From assembly GCF_002575655.3 (NCBI RefSeq), contig NC_053037.3, positions 321,559,294 to 321,623,293 of the forward strand: DNA of 64,000 nucleotides, read 5' to 3'. How positions within the stretch are numbered: position 1 is the stretch's first letter; every line of letters starts with the position of its first letter. The notes under the pieces were generated by a model. The model was given only the letters and a program-made list of their open reading frames with translations, did no database searches and was not told where the DNA came from. This DNA is from Aegilops tauschii subsp. strangulata. Lineage: Eukaryota; Streptophyta; Magnoliopsida; Poales; Poaceae. The position numbers and the translations under genes were made by a program. Shown one piece after another: positions 9,815-22,328 of the stretch.

Positions 9815-11216
9815 TGATATGTCTCCAACGTATCTACTTTTCCTAACGCTTTTCCTCTTGTTTTGGACTCTAATTTGCATGATTTGAATGAAACTAACCC
9901 CAGACTAACGCTGTTATCAGCAGAACTACCATGGTGTTGTTTTTGTGCAGAAATAAAAGTTCTCGGAATGGAACGGAACTTTGCGAGGATTTTTTATACA
10001 ATAAAAGAGAATTTCTGGAGCCAAGAGCCACCGGAGGGGGCACCTGGGTGGGCACAACCCACCAGGGCGCGCCTGCCCTCCCAGGCGCACCCAGGTGGGT
10101 TGTCCCCACTTGGTGCCCCCGCAGACCCTAAAACCGACGCTATAAAATGATATTTTCCAGAAAAAAATCAGGGAGAAAGAATTATTGCGATTCACGAGAC
10201 GGAGCTGCCGTTACCTCTTGTTCTTCATCGGGAAGCCAGATCTAGAGTCCGTTTGGGGCTCCGAAGAGGGGGATCTTCGTTCTTCATCATCACCAACCCT
10301 TCTCCATCGCCAATTCCATGATGCTCCCCACCAGGAGTGAGTAATTCCTTCGTAGGCTCGCTGGTCGGTGAGGAGTTGGATGAGATTCATCATGTAATTG
10401 AGTTAGTTTTGTTAGGGCTTGATCCCTAGTATCCACTATGTTCCGAGATTGATGTTGCTATGACTTAGCCATGCTTAATGCTTGTCACTTCGGGCCCGGG
10501 TGCCATGAATTCAGATCTGAACCGTTTATGTTATCATCATTATATCCATGTTCTAGATCCGATCTTGCAAGTTATAGTTACCTACTACGTGTTATGATCC
10601 GACAACCCCGGAGTGACAATAGTCGGGACCACTCCCGGTGATGACCGTAGTTTGAGGAGTTCATGTATTCACCGTGTGTTAATGCTTTGTTCCGGTTCTC
10701 TATTAAAAGGAGGCCTTAATATCCCTTAGTTTCCAATATGGACCCCGCTGCCACGGGAGGGTAGGACAAAAGATGTCATGCAAGTTCTTTCCATAAGCAC
10801 GTATGACTATTTATGGAATACATGCCTACATTATATTTATGAACTGGAGCTAGTGTTGTATCACCCTAGGTTGTGTCTGTCACATGATGAATATCATCCA
10901 ACAAATTACCGATCCAATGCCGAATTTATCTTATATTGTTCTTGCTAAGTTACTACTGCTGCTGTTACTGTTGCACTTGCTACAAAACTACTGCTATCAC
11001 TATTACCGTTACCATTGCTGCTATCACTATTATCAAAACTATCATACTACTTTGCTACTGATCGCTTTGCTGCAGATAATTAATCTCCACGTGTGGTTAA
11101 ATTGAAAACTCAACTGCTAATACCTACAAATATTCTTTGGCTCCCCTTGTGTCGAATCTATAAATTTGGGTTGAATACTCTACCCTCGAAAACTATTGCG
11201 ATCCCCTATATCTTGT
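9815..11216 (+). repeat. Solo LTR (gypsy type, TGATATGTCTCC family), copy 1
   Basis: Starts TGATATGTCTCCAACGTATC and runs to GCGATCCCCTATATCTTG, where the typical GGGTTATCA end is missing. The flanks on both sides are SIRE-R tail sequence, so this is an insertion reduced to one LTR and clipped at its right end. The left flank TCCCT has no right copy. The same family recurs at 13090-14449. Confidence 0.75.
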
Positions 11217-11719
11217 AATTCATACACGCATTTAACATATGATATGAAGAATTTGAAATGCATGATGAAATATCGTGTCTGATGAAATTCAGCATGCATG
11301 CATTAACGTACTTGAGGAAATAGCATGCAAAAAACAGAGCAAAAGTATCAGACCACCATAGGACTTAAGTTTACAACTCGATCAACAAACACTTCAAAAG
11401 AGCGAGAGTTGTAACTTAACAAAAAAACTCCCATATATAGAGACCCGCTTGAAGACTAACTCAAATTTCTCCCCCTTTGTCATCGAATGACCAAAAGGGA
11501 CGAAAAATGAGGACGAACGCCCCTGAAGAATACCATCATGATGTCGATGGAGGAGCGTCGGTGTTGTTGGTCGTCCGTTGGAGTAGGGCCTACCGCGGTG
11601 TCGTTCAAATCTTCGGCTTCATCTGTCTCGCGCGATGAAGAATATGAACTTGCAACCAGCTGAGGAACTTTGACCTTCTTGAATTTCTTTGAAGGTGGTT
11701 GTGACCAGTCAAAGTCCTA
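11217..11719. other. SIRE-R non-coding 3' part
   Basis: Holds no gene. It corresponds to the stretch between the third-frame stop and the tail of SIRE-F, including a CTCCCCCTTTGTCAT motif at about 11469 that parallels TGACAAAAGGGGGAG at 31318 in SIRE-F. Confidence 0.6.
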
Positions 11720-14700
11720 TTAATCCATCTCCTTGAGTTCTTCAGCACTGTAGAGATTAGACAGAATAGCACAAGTGTGGTCAAAGACTTCATGCAAGTA
11801 GCAGTGGTTCTTCTTCACAATATTTTGAGTGACTGTCATGTTCTGAAGAATAGCACCAAACTGACGCTTGACCCACTTGTGATTTCTATCAACTTTCTGA
11901 TGTAGGTTGAGGAGAAGCTCATGGTCAGTCATCACACGCGGGGCAATGGCTTGAGGATATTGCTTTGAAGCATTTGTGGCAGTATCATGAGTGGCAGACT
12001 CACCACCCTGGAATAAGAAGTAGCTTTGCGAAACTGTCCATCCAATGGACGGGTGCCTTCATCTATAACAGAAGCCTTGCCCTTCTCATCAGCTGAGGAA
12101 ATGGTCCTTTTGTGGACTTCAATCGGGGGCAATTAGCTGAGATGATTTTGAAAGTTAGCCTTGTAATGAATTGAAGACCTTGATCTGATGAATCTCATAA
12201 TCCAGGGAGCGTAAGGCTTCAACTCAAAAGGTGACAAAGCAGCATTGGCCAAAGTCCTCATGAAGAAATCATGATAGTTGATAGGAATACCATGGATGAT
12301 ATTGAACAACAGATTCTTCATTATGCCAACAACCTCTTCTTCATCAGAGTTGTGGCCCTTGATCAGACTGGGTGTTTTGGTCAATATGCGATAGACAGTC
12401 CTTGGCACATAAAGCAATTCCTTGACGAGGAATGTGGTCCTTGGAGCTTGGCCAGGCTTCAATGGCTTCATCAGCACTTGCATCAGATGATTTGAGAGTT
12501 CAGGTTCAGCATAGATGAGCCTTGCACCTTCAGTGGGAGGACTGACCGGGACAGCGTGAAGTAATTCAGAGGCCGGAGCTTTGTAATGAGTGTTTTCGGT
12601 CATCTATTCAAGCACCCATGAATTCACATCTTCAACATTTCCAGTGATGTGCAGTGTGGCGAAGAATGAAGAATGAGTTCTTCATTCCAATCGCACATGT
12701 CAGTGTAGAGGTTGAGCAGCCCAGCGTCATGAAGAACACTGAGGACTGGGGTGAAGCACGAAAGAGACTCCATATCCACATGAGGAATTTTCTCATGGTC
12801 AAAAATCTTGTCCTTATCAAACATCAGTGAGGAATAGAAGTTCATTTGACTGGCAGTCCATAAGTGCTTGCGACGAAGTCGAGCAGAGTCATATGGATTG
12901 TAGTCAGAGAAGAAATGATGCTCAGCAAAGAAGTCATCAGCTTCGAACTTCTGCTGCTTGGTGTGAGGATTTTGTGGCTTGGGCTGAAGATTTGCAGTTG
13001 AAGTCTTCACAACCTCTGGACGCACAACCTCTGGAGCCACAGGCTGAGGAATTTCAGTAGCAGCTTCATCAGCAGCAGCCTTGGCCTCTTGATACGGCTC
13101 CATCGTATCTACTTTTCCAAACACTTTTGCCATTGTTTTGGACTCTAACTTGCATGATTTGAATGGAACTAACCCGGACTGGCGCTGTTTTCAGTAGAAT
13201 TGCCATGGTGTTATTTTTGTGCAGAAATAAAAGTTCTTGGAATGACTTGAAACTTCACGGAGAATATTTTTGGAATAAATAAAAAATACTGGCGAAAGAA
13301 TCAACACCAGGGGGCCCACACCCTGTCTGCCTCGTGGGCCCCCTGAGGCTCCACCAACCTCAACTCCAACTCTATATATTCATGTTCGGGGATAAAAAAA
13401 TCAGAGAGAAGGATTCATCGCGTTTTACGATACGGAGCCGCCGCCAAGCCCTAATCTCTCTCGGGAGTGCTGATCTGAGCCCGTTCGGGGCTTCGGAGAG
13501 GGGGATCCGTCGCCATCGTCATCATCAACCATCCTCCACCACCAATTTCATGATGCTCACCGCCGTGCGTGAGTAATTCCATCGTAGGCTTGCTGGACGG
13601 TGATGGGTTGGATGATATTTACCATGTAATCGAGTTAGTTTTGTTAGGGTTTGATCCCTAGTATCCATTATGTTCTGATATTGATGTTGCTATGACTTTG
13701 CTATGCTTAATGCTTGTCACTAGGGCCCGAGTGCCATGATTTCAGATCTGAACCTATTATGTTTTCATGAATATATGTGAGTTCTTGATCCTATCTTGCA
13801 AGTCAATAGTCACCTACTATGTGTTATGATCCGTAACTCCGAAGTGACAATAATCGGGACCACTCCCGGTGATGACCGTAGTTTGAGGAGTTCATGTATT
13901 CACTAAGTGTTAATGCTTTGGTCCGGTACTCTATTAAAAGGAGGCTTTAATATCCCTTAGTTTCCAATAGGACTCCACTGCCACGGGAGGGTAGGACAAA
14001 AGATGTCATGCAAGTTCTTTTCCATAAGCACGTATGACTATATTCGGAATACATGCCTACATTACATTGATGAACTGGAGCTAGTTCTGTGTCACCCTAT
14101 GTTATAACTGTTGCATGAGGAATTGCATCCGACATAATTATCCATCACTGATCCAATGCCTACGAGCTTTTAACATATTGATCTTTGCTTAGTTACTTTA
14201 CCTTTGCCACTATTACAATTACTACAAAACTGCTACTGTTACTTTTGCCACTGTTACCGTTACTTCCATATTACTTTGCTACTAAATACTTTGCTGCAGA
14301 TATTAAGTCTTCTAGGTGTGGTTCAATTGACAACTCAGCTGCTAATACTTGAGAATATTCTTTGGCTCCCCTTGTGTCGAATCAATAAATTTGGGTTGAA
14401 TACTCTACCCTCGAAATATGTTGCGATCCCCTATACTTGTGGGTTATTACCTCCATTTCTTCAGCACTAGCGGCTGGAACTTCTTCTGGAATAGAAAGAA
14501 GTGAAGCTTGATGTCCTTCAGAGCCCGTATGAATTTCTTCAGTTTGGACCGGGGACTGAGGAAGTTGATGCAGAGGGGTTGTTAGAGGTGAATTGGGATG
14601 ATGACTTTCCCAATAGTCATCATTCAGAATAGGAGTTGTTGACCCAATATCCACATCTTCATCTTCTTCCTCAATTTCTTCAAGACCCGCCTCTTCAGCT

Positions 14701-16667
14701 GTGAACTAAGGCATGGGCGATGAAACCACCGGAGTAGAAGGGATATTATCCACTTCAATTTCTTCATCCAACTGCTCTGATGAAGCACCAGAAGGATTTT
14801 CCTCATCACTGTCATCTGGGATGACATATTCCTCACCAAAGGGAACAATCTCCTTTGATGGCATGCTTGATATCGAAACAACACCTATGGGGTTGGAGTA
14901 TGAACTTGTTAGAGTCTTCACTTTCTTAGGAGCTGAAGACTCTGCAGTCGTAGATGCTTTCCTTTCTTCACTGCTGCCCTCTCTACAACTTTGGTCTTCT
15001 TCGCTTCTGATGCAGAAGGAAGGTTGATACTAGTCATATGTGATGACTTGGCAGGAGGAGCAGACGAAATTGGTTCAATTTCTTCAGGCGCAATTGATGC
15101 AGTTGCCCTGGCATGTTCATATTCCTCAAGCATAGTAGCAGATGCTTCAACTGGCCTGGCTTGTTCTTCATGCGCAACATTGGTGGTTGCCCTGGCAGTT
15201 TCTTCAGAGGCTGGAATTTCTTCAGCAGCCCTGGTGCTCTCATTTTCTTCAACAACCTGATTGTCATCAGCTGTGCTTGCATGTTCTTCAGTAGGCTGAG
15301 CAGATGTCTCAGCCTGAGAAATTTCATGTTGCTATGAAGCTGCAACATTTGGAGTAAATGTCTTGGTCAGCTTGACAGATCTGACTTTGGCACCTAGCCA
15401 ATCAGCATAATATCTGTCAAATTCATCACTGAGTCCCTTGATTTCTGTTTGTAGAGCTACAAGTTCATCAGGAGATAACTTTAGAACATTATTCTTCAGA
15501 AAGCGCTCTTTCTTGTACTGAGCTTTCTTGACTTTCCTCCCTTGTTCAAATTTCCATTTTTCTTCATCATTGAAGGTCGTCAACACATGACTTTGGCCAG
15601 GACTGAGGTTTAGCTCAAGCAAAGGAGTATTGGGATCCTTGTGCCATAGGGCGATGAAGTCGAGGATCAACTTTGGATCCAGCATGAGTGGCACATTACT
15701 GCCTTTGGCTCTAGCGGCCCTTTGCTGTCTATCTCTGATGATTTCAGATAGTTCTTCATCATCAGCTTCGTCTTCACTAGACGGTACTTGAAATGCAACC
15801 TGCTTTTTGTGAGGACTTGGTCTGGTGCCTCGTCCAGCAGTGGCCTTTTTCTTCAGCAAAGTTGGACCGGTTGAGGACTGAGGAGGAGCTGAAGAACTTG
15901 CAGAAGCTCCTGAAGCAATAGATATTCCAGTGGTTCTTTGGCAAGAGGCAAGATGCGCAGGTGCCGAGGACTTTGCAGCAGTTGCTGAGGATTTTGCAGT
16001 GGGGACTGGAGCTGCTTTTGAAGAAGTAGCTTGAGGAACAGGCCCTGAGGGCATAGAAGAGCTTGGTCGTGAGGGCATAGCAGCTGAGGAACCTGGCTTG
16101 ACAATTGGTTTCTTTGGCATGGCCTTCTTAGGCTTGTTAGCAGAGGCCTCAGCAGCGGCAGAAGTAGAGTCTCCGTTGAATTTCTTCACTGCTTTTTTGG
16201 CCATTTTGGCCAACTTAGCTTGCCGCTTGGCCCATTCTTTTGGAAAATCCTCACCACGCTTGATGCTAGTGGGATCAGCTTCTTGGCCTGGTACCAATGG
16301 AGGTCTTGGGCATGGAGGGTGTACGGCGAATCTTCATGTACTTTGGAGTCACATATTTGTACTCTCTCCATTCTTTGGGCCATCTCCTCTCTATCCTCTG
16401 AATGCGCAAATTGCGCTCATTCTTCATCTCCTTGCCATGAATTGCTTCATCAGGAGTACAGTACCCTCCATAGATATCATCGGGGATCTCGAAAGCAGTA
16501 TTCACTTCTGGTCTCTTTCCTCCCTTCTGAGGTCTTTTACCATCAGCCATTTTCTTCACTTGAGGATTTTGAACAATCGAGTTTTCTGACGAGGTATGCA
16601 ATTTTTCTTCAAATAACACTACAAATGAGTTAAGTTGATGAGAACCTAGAGATTCAGCAGCGGACAT
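11720..16667 (-). pseudogene. SIRE-R third-frame protein (putative plant transposon protein type), broken
   Basis: Starts at ATG 16667 (protein begins MSAAESLGSH). The first part (16667-16275) is a charged domain with many Trp/Arg. It shifts frame near 16290 into a Lys/Ala/Ser/Pro-rich segment (16297-15332) with an acidic patch, ending at a TAG (15332-15334). The frame stays open beyond that TAG to about 14918. More acidic, low-complexity sequence follows to 14450. A solo LTR interrupts 13090-14449. The folded domain continues at 13089-12624 and 12603-12133 (LLNLYTDMCDWNEEL and similar), matching 29918-30600 in SIRE-F. I relate that domain, from memory, to the Pfam family called putative plant transposon protein. 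Old literature labels this ORF envelope-like; I see no signal peptide or membrane anchor to support that. Function unknown. Confidence 0.7.
13090..14449 (+). repeat. Solo LTR (same gypsy-type family), copy 2
   Basis: Starts TGATACGGCTCCATCGTATC and ends CTTGTGGGTTATTA. The flanks are CCTCT (13085-13089) and CCTCC (14450-14454), a 5-bp target duplication with one change. Joining the flanks restores the reading frame of the SIRE-R third gene, which confirms the boundaries. Over 1.3 kb it is clearly alike to copy 1. Confidence 0.85.
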
Positions 16668-16672
16668 GTTAC

Positions 16673-17274
16673 CTGTGAACAGAATATAGGTGCGAAGAAT
16701 TTGGAGAGGTTATATGCGTTCTCGGAAGTTTTTCAAAAGAACCAAACTTGAGGAATTTGACCAGGGGTGTCTTGAGGAATTTTAATAAGTGTGCTTGACT
16801 TAGGTTCCAGAGTTGTATAGATTGAAAATCCACACAATTGAGGAATCTTGAGGAAAAATGTTTCTTAGGGAAACAAATCAAGAACAGATGCAGGTGTGGT
16901 GTTTAAGAGTGTGGAAGTTGAAGAATAAACACCTTTTGAAGATTTTGTGGAAATCATCAGAATCAACATGGGCAGTAAAAATAGATTTTATTTACCCTTG
17001 ACGAAGAAGATGACGAATTGAGAGTAGAAGTTGAGAAGCTCATCCGTTCAGATCTTCCACGCCCTAACTTGACGGTGGAAGACAGCTACGACGGCGGTGG
17101 AGTGAAGATTTCCGCGGCTGGCGTGAGTACGACGGCGACGAGGTCGAGGCAGTGAAGCTCTTCCTCACCGGCGATGATGTAGAGTAGCGGCGACACTAGG
17201 TCAGAGAGCTTGAGCGAGGGGGAGTGAGATCAAGCGGAGTAAATGCGGTCAGAGGAGAGCGAGGGGTATTTATA
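16673..17274 (-). promoter_or_regulatory. Promoter, leader and leader intron of the SIRE-R third gene
   Basis: Minus strand: TATAAATA at 17274-17267 followed by a C/T- and GC-rich leader. Donor CAAGG|GTAAAT at 16995; acceptor GTTCACAG ending at 16673; then GTAAC and the ATG at 16667. Intron length is 323 nt. Every element has a counterpart at the same relative place in SIRE-F (26436-27017). From 17275 to 17987 is non-coding 3' flank of pol, alignable with 25748-26430. Confidence 0.6.
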
Positions 17275-17987
17275 GCCGAGGTGAAAAACCGCTTGTCCGA
17301 GGAAAATGGACGAACGTGCCCGTGACCCTTCTCATCCTACGACATGTGTCACCCACGTACTGTGTAGTGGAGATCGTGTTAGATCATGGGTGAGTATTTT
17401 AATCTCATCATGGGATGTGGAACGGTTTGAGCGGCAAAAGCTGAAATTCAGATAAGAATATTTTAATGTTTCGTTCGCAAATTCTTCAGCTGACAAGGAC
17501 ACAGTGAAGATTTTGAACGGGTTTCAAATAGAACGCACATAAAGAATTTGTGAACATACCGGGTTGAGTTTAGCATAGAGGGGGACGGGTCCGATCACAT
17601 TCACTTAGGCAAAAAGTCAACTTGAAGAATTAACAATAAGTGAATGCTATAGAGGGCTGCAAACTCAAATATATATATAGTCAATGAAGAACACAGTCGG
17701 AAAGAGTGAAGACTTGCAAAGTTGAAGAATTTGAACAACTAAGGAATTTCAAAACTGAAGAAAACTCAAATTGGAGATTTTCAACTTTTGTTGCTGGCGT
17801 GACCCACTGTATAAGAATGATGATTTCAGACGCCGCGTACAATTGTCGTAGGGCTCTGAGAATCAAATTCTTCGTTAATTTCTTCACACTTAGAGGGTTA
17901 GTCTTCATTGATTGAAGAAAAACATTACTTCATGTGTTGCACATCTAAGTCATCAATTTTGCATAAGTGTTAGGATGTGTGTCCTTT

Positions 17988-18295
17988 TCAAAGAACATTC
18001 GAAGATTCTAAGATATTTAGCTCACACTGCAACTTGCTAAATCTCTTCTCATCCAAGGGCTTTGTGAAGATATCGGCTAGCTGTTCTTCAGTCCTCACAT
18101 GCTCAATAGATATGTCGCCCTTCAACACATGATCTCGAAGAAAATGATGACGAATCTGGATGTGCTTAGTCTTCGAGTGCTGAACTGGGTTATGAGCAAT
18201 CTTGATGGCACTCTCATTGTCACAGGAGAGTGGTACATTCTTCACATTGATGCCGTAGTCCTTGAGGGTTTGCTTCATTCGTAGCAATTGAGCAC
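17988..18295 (-). pseudogene. SIRE-R pol, end of RNase H domain
   Basis: About 100 residues of copia RNase H C-terminus (SCDNESAIKIAHNP, HFLRDHV, EEQLADIFTKPL), ending TGA at 17988. It is the continuation of the pol segment that stops at 39118. The gypsy-type insertion separated the two, and the reading frame joins exactly when it and one AGCAC copy are removed. Confidence 0.92.
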
Positions 18296-18381
18296 TGATG
18301 TCTACTACGCAACTTTATTCTTGTAGACACGTGTTGGGCCTCCAAGCACAGAGTTTTGTAGGACAGTAGCAATTTTCCCTC
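18296..18381 (-). repeat. Truncated 3' LTR of the gypsy-type element
   Basis: 86 bases matching 37523-37608 of the complete LTR with a few changes (for example TGATGTCTACTACGC against TGATGTCTACTATGC). The match ends exactly where SIRE-F begins and does not resume on its other side. Confidence 0.9.
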
Positions 18382-19720
18382 TGTAAGTGCATCTAGTGCC
18401 ACCCCTAGTTGGTTTTGGAGTATTGACGACAAACCTGGTTGAGGGACTAATGTGTTTGTGAGAATTGCAGGATAACACAGGTAGTAGTCCCTCATTGATT
18501 CGGTTTACCTACCGGAGATGACCCCTAAAAATGTATGAAGACATTGAAGACAATGGTGGTATGTGAGGATATTCACATTGAAGACTATGACAAGAGAAGA
18601 CATCACGTGAAGACTATGGAGCGCGAAGACTTAGTTGTTTCGTTGTTTCCTTTTTCTTCTCTGTTGAGTCATAGGAACCACCGTACTGTTAAGTGGGGTC
18701 CCAGTGAACAAAGTCAGAGTGACTGAAGTGATGCTCAACCAAATACTATGTCTTCGAGCGAAGACAATGAGAGCAAATCTTATCCAGAGTTGGATGAGTC
18801 AGCTTTACTTGTAGCCCAAGTCAAGCTGCCGTGTGTGTTTGAAATCTGACCGTTGGAACACGTGTCAGTTCCTTAGTAACCCAGGGTCATTTCGGACAAA
18901 TCAGGTCGGGTTGCCTAGTGGCTATAAATAGCCCACCCCCTACACCATAAATTGGTGGCTGCTCAGAGTTAGTGCACGGCTTTTGTTGTTTGAGAGCAAC
19001 CCACCTCCGAAGCTTTTGAGAGAGAGAGAAATCCTTGCGAGGACAAAGCCCAAACACCCAGAGCCAAAGAGTGTTAGGCATCACTGAAGTCTTTCTGTCC
19101 GCGTGACCTGAAGACTTGTTACACTTGAGGACTGTAAATCCTCCAGCCGGTTAGGCGTCGCGTTCTGAGCATCCAAGAGTCATTGTGGATCGCCGGTGAA
19201 CGAAGTCTGTGAAGGTTTGGAAGTCTACCTTGAATACTTACTAGAGTGATTGGGCGAGGACTGGGTGTCCTTAGCTCAAGGGGAATAAGGTGAAGACACG
19301 GTCTTCTGAGTTAAATCTCAGCCTCGCTAACCAGACGTACAGTTGTCACAGCAACTGGAACTGGTCCAACAAATCATTGTCCACACCAAGTGACTGGTTC
19401 TATCCTCTCCCTCTCTTTACTTACAGTTTGTCTTCGTGAAGTCATTGCATGTTTGCACTACCTGTTTGACTTCACTGTGTGACTACTATTGTTGTTTGGC
19501 TTCATACTATCTTCCATCCTGATCTTTACTACCTAGCTGCTATTAGTCTTCGTGCTTTCACTTCATTGAATACTTGACTATGGCTTGCTTAGTGTAGTCC
19601 ACCGTCCGCTGCATGTTTATAGGTTCATTTCTATCGTTTGTCTTCGAAACTCTCATGTTTTGAAGACTTTCATAAAAATCGCCTATTCACCCCCCCTCTA
19701 GTCGATAACTAGCACTTTCA
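18382..19720 (+). repeat. 5' LTR of SIRE-F (1339 bp)
   Basis: TGTAAGTGCATCTAGTG to AGCACTTTCA. TATAAATA at 18923-18930 is the likely element promoter, placing the transcript start near 18955. GAAGAC/GTCTTC occurs about 15 times. A 63-codon frame seen in both LTRs is only a copy effect. Confidence 0.95.
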
Positions 19721-19722
19721 AT

Positions 19723-19734
19723 TGGTATCAGAGC
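19723..19734 (+). other. Primer binding site of SIRE-F
   Basis: TGGTATCAGAGC two bases after the LTR end, complementary to the 3' end of initiator tRNA-Met; the standard plant copia primer site. Confidence 0.95.
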
Positions 19735-19786
19735 AAGGTACTCCCTTGTTCTGTGTGATTCGGTTTAACCACCTGGAGTTTTAGCT

Positions 19787-22321
19787 ATGTCGACTGGAGG
19801 GATAATCAAAGTCTCCGCTGCTTGCCCCGTCTTCGATGGAACTGAATATCCCTACTGGAAGAATAAGATGCGCATGCATCTTGAAGCCATTGATGTCGAC
19901 CTCTGGTATGTCGTCAAGGATGGTGTTCCCAAGACTGGTGAATGTGTCACCCCTGCTGATGTCAAGAAATTCATTCAACTGGATTCTACTGCCAAGAACA
20001 TCATCTGTGGTCATCTGACCAAAGGACAGTATGGCCGTGTGAGTGCTCTGGAAACGTCGAAGCTAGTCTGGGACTAGCTCTCCAAGGTCAACGAAGGCGT
20101 CTCAACCCAGAGAGATCAAAGGATCAGTGTTCTTCGCAACCTCTTCAACCGCTTCAAGAGAAACGACAATGAGAATATCCAGCTCACGTTTGATAGCCTC
20201 ACTGACATCACAAATGAGCTTCGTGCTCTCGGCGCCACTGAGATCACCAAGCATGAAATCGTCAAGACACTGCTAAGATCACTTGACAGCTCATTCAACA
20301 CCCTTGCCTTGATGATACAAGAACGCCCTGACTTCAAGACACTCGATCCATCTGACATACTTGAGAGGCTCAACACACATGAGTTCCAGCTATCTGAGAA
20401 AAGAGATATCTATGGTCCCAACTATGGCCGAACTCGTGCTTTGAAGGCAAAAGCAGTTTCCTCATCTGAAGAAGAATCTGACTGCAGTTCTGGAGATCCT
20501 GAAGACATTGGAAAGGAGCTTGCTATGCTTGTGAAGAAGTTCCAGATATTCACTAAGAAGAAGGGCTTCAGAAAGTCTTCACGATCCAACTCAAGAAATG
20601 AGGAAGCTTCCACTCATGACTACAAGAAGAGAACATGTCACAAGTGCAAGAAACCTGGACACTACATCTCTGAGTGTCCACAGTGGGACAATGAGAACAA
20701 CAAGAAGAAGAAGAGCAAGGAATATGATTCTGATGACAAGAAGAAGAAGAAATCCTCAAAGTCTTCTTCCAAGTCTTCGTCCAAGTCTTCAACACATAAG
20801 AAGAGCTCATCTGGCAAGGCTCGTGCTTTTGTTGGCAAGGAGATGGATTCAGAGGAGGAGTCTGCTTCTGAGGAGGCGGAGGTGGACTCTGAGGAGGAGT
20901 CCGACCCAGGCGTTGCAAGTTTGGCTCTAGCTATAGCCTACGTTGCCAAGTCCATCTTTAACACTGAAGACAATGGCCCCGTCACCAACGCCGATGCTAA
21001 TGACAAGGACGACTCTGCTCCCACCTACTGCATCATGGCACGTGGTGCCAAGGTAAAATCACGCGATGCTTACTTTGAAACATCAAGTGAAGATGACTCT
21101 GATTGTGAATCCAAACCTAGCTACAAAACACTTGCTAAAATTGCAACTGAACAACAGAAAGCTATGGAACATACTCAAAAACTGTTAGACAAAAGCGATG
21201 ACCTGTTGGACGCGGAAATGACCCGTTCCCAGTCCTTAATTGAAGACATAAAAAATCTTCATGTTAAGTACCAGGAACTTGAAATTCGTCATGAAACGCT
21301 CTCAACCACTCATGAAAAGCTTTCCTATGATTATCTTCAAAGGAAGCAAGAGCTTGAGAAATTGAGAGCGGCTCATGAAGATCTTCAAAAAGAGAATGAG
21401 TCACTTCGCGCTCAACAGATCAGTCCCGCTCAGGAAGGATTTGAACCACCATGTCTAAAATGCCTTGAGTCTGATAACACTGCTTCTGTTGCTGAATGTT
21501 CTACTGCTGCTACTGTTGCAATATCTTCAACTGTTGATGTGGTAACTAACCCCTCTGCTGAGGACACCGCTACCATTGCTGATGAAAATGCTAGGTTGAA
21601 GACATTGCTTGAAACAGGGATGTACAAAAGTCTCAAAGGGCATCAGACACTGTGCGATGTCCTCAAAAAGCAGATTCTGAACCGAAACCCTAGGAAAGAG
21701 GATGTTGGGTTCGAGAGGAAAATGAATGTTGATGGATCCTACTGGAAGCCTGAGCAGTATCCCAAAACCACATGGGTTGCTGCAAAGGGACCTTCAGTGG
21801 ATCCATCCACCTTATCTGGCTTCACTTGTGCTAACCCTATTATCATTGATGAATCCTTTGATGCAAACTATAAACTGTTTAAGAATCAGAATGGTGAAGT
21901 GTTTGCCAGGTATATTGGTACTAACTGCAGGAATGGGCCACCTATGAAGAAGATCTGGGTTCCCAAAAGTTGTCTTGAGAACCTTCATGTGAATGTCATC
22001 ATGACACCGCCTGGAAAGAAGACAAATCCCAGACCAAAAGCTTCATATGGTCCAAAGGCTTCATATAGATATAGGACTCACCTGAGTCACCCTAACGCCA
22101 ATGTTTTGCAGGGAAGTCATACTCAGATGTATGAATATGAGCATGTTTCTTCAAACCGCTATGTTCATAAAACTAAGAACTATTCTGCTTATTCATATGA
22201 GTACTATTCTCCTCCTGCAAGGCTATTTGCCAGGGCTCCAAAGCCGAAGTTCTCAGATGCTGCACTTAGACTCATTGCTTCTAAGCCACCCCTGAAGATG
22301 TGGGTGGTTAAGAAGAATTAA
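19787..22321 (+). pseudogene. SIRE-F gag (one nonsense codon)
   Basis: ATG at 19787, 67 bases after the LTR; stop TAA at 22319-22321. The frame is continuous except for TAG at 20075-20077 (residue 97), which should sit in the conserved gag N-terminal region just before LSKVNEG. Features in order: UBN2-like capsid domain (residues about 1-210, with VFDGTEYPYWKNKM near the start); Ser/Glu-rich linker; CCHC zinc knuckle CHKCKKPGHYISEC from about 20636; Lys/Ser-rich and acidic stretch; long coiled coil (about 21110-21420); a conserved C-terminal part containing YKLFKNQNGEVFARY. At about 845 codons it is long, as is usual for SIRE-type gag. It would form the virus-like particle. Without readthrough only a 96-residue fragment is made. 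Confidence 0.88.
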
Positions 22322-22328
22322 CTTTCTT

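Noticed and set aside
10884..11105. A Leu/Tyr-rich 73-codon frame in solo LTR copy 1
   Set aside because: Encoded by an ACT/CTG-like low-complexity stretch that differs in the second solo LTR.
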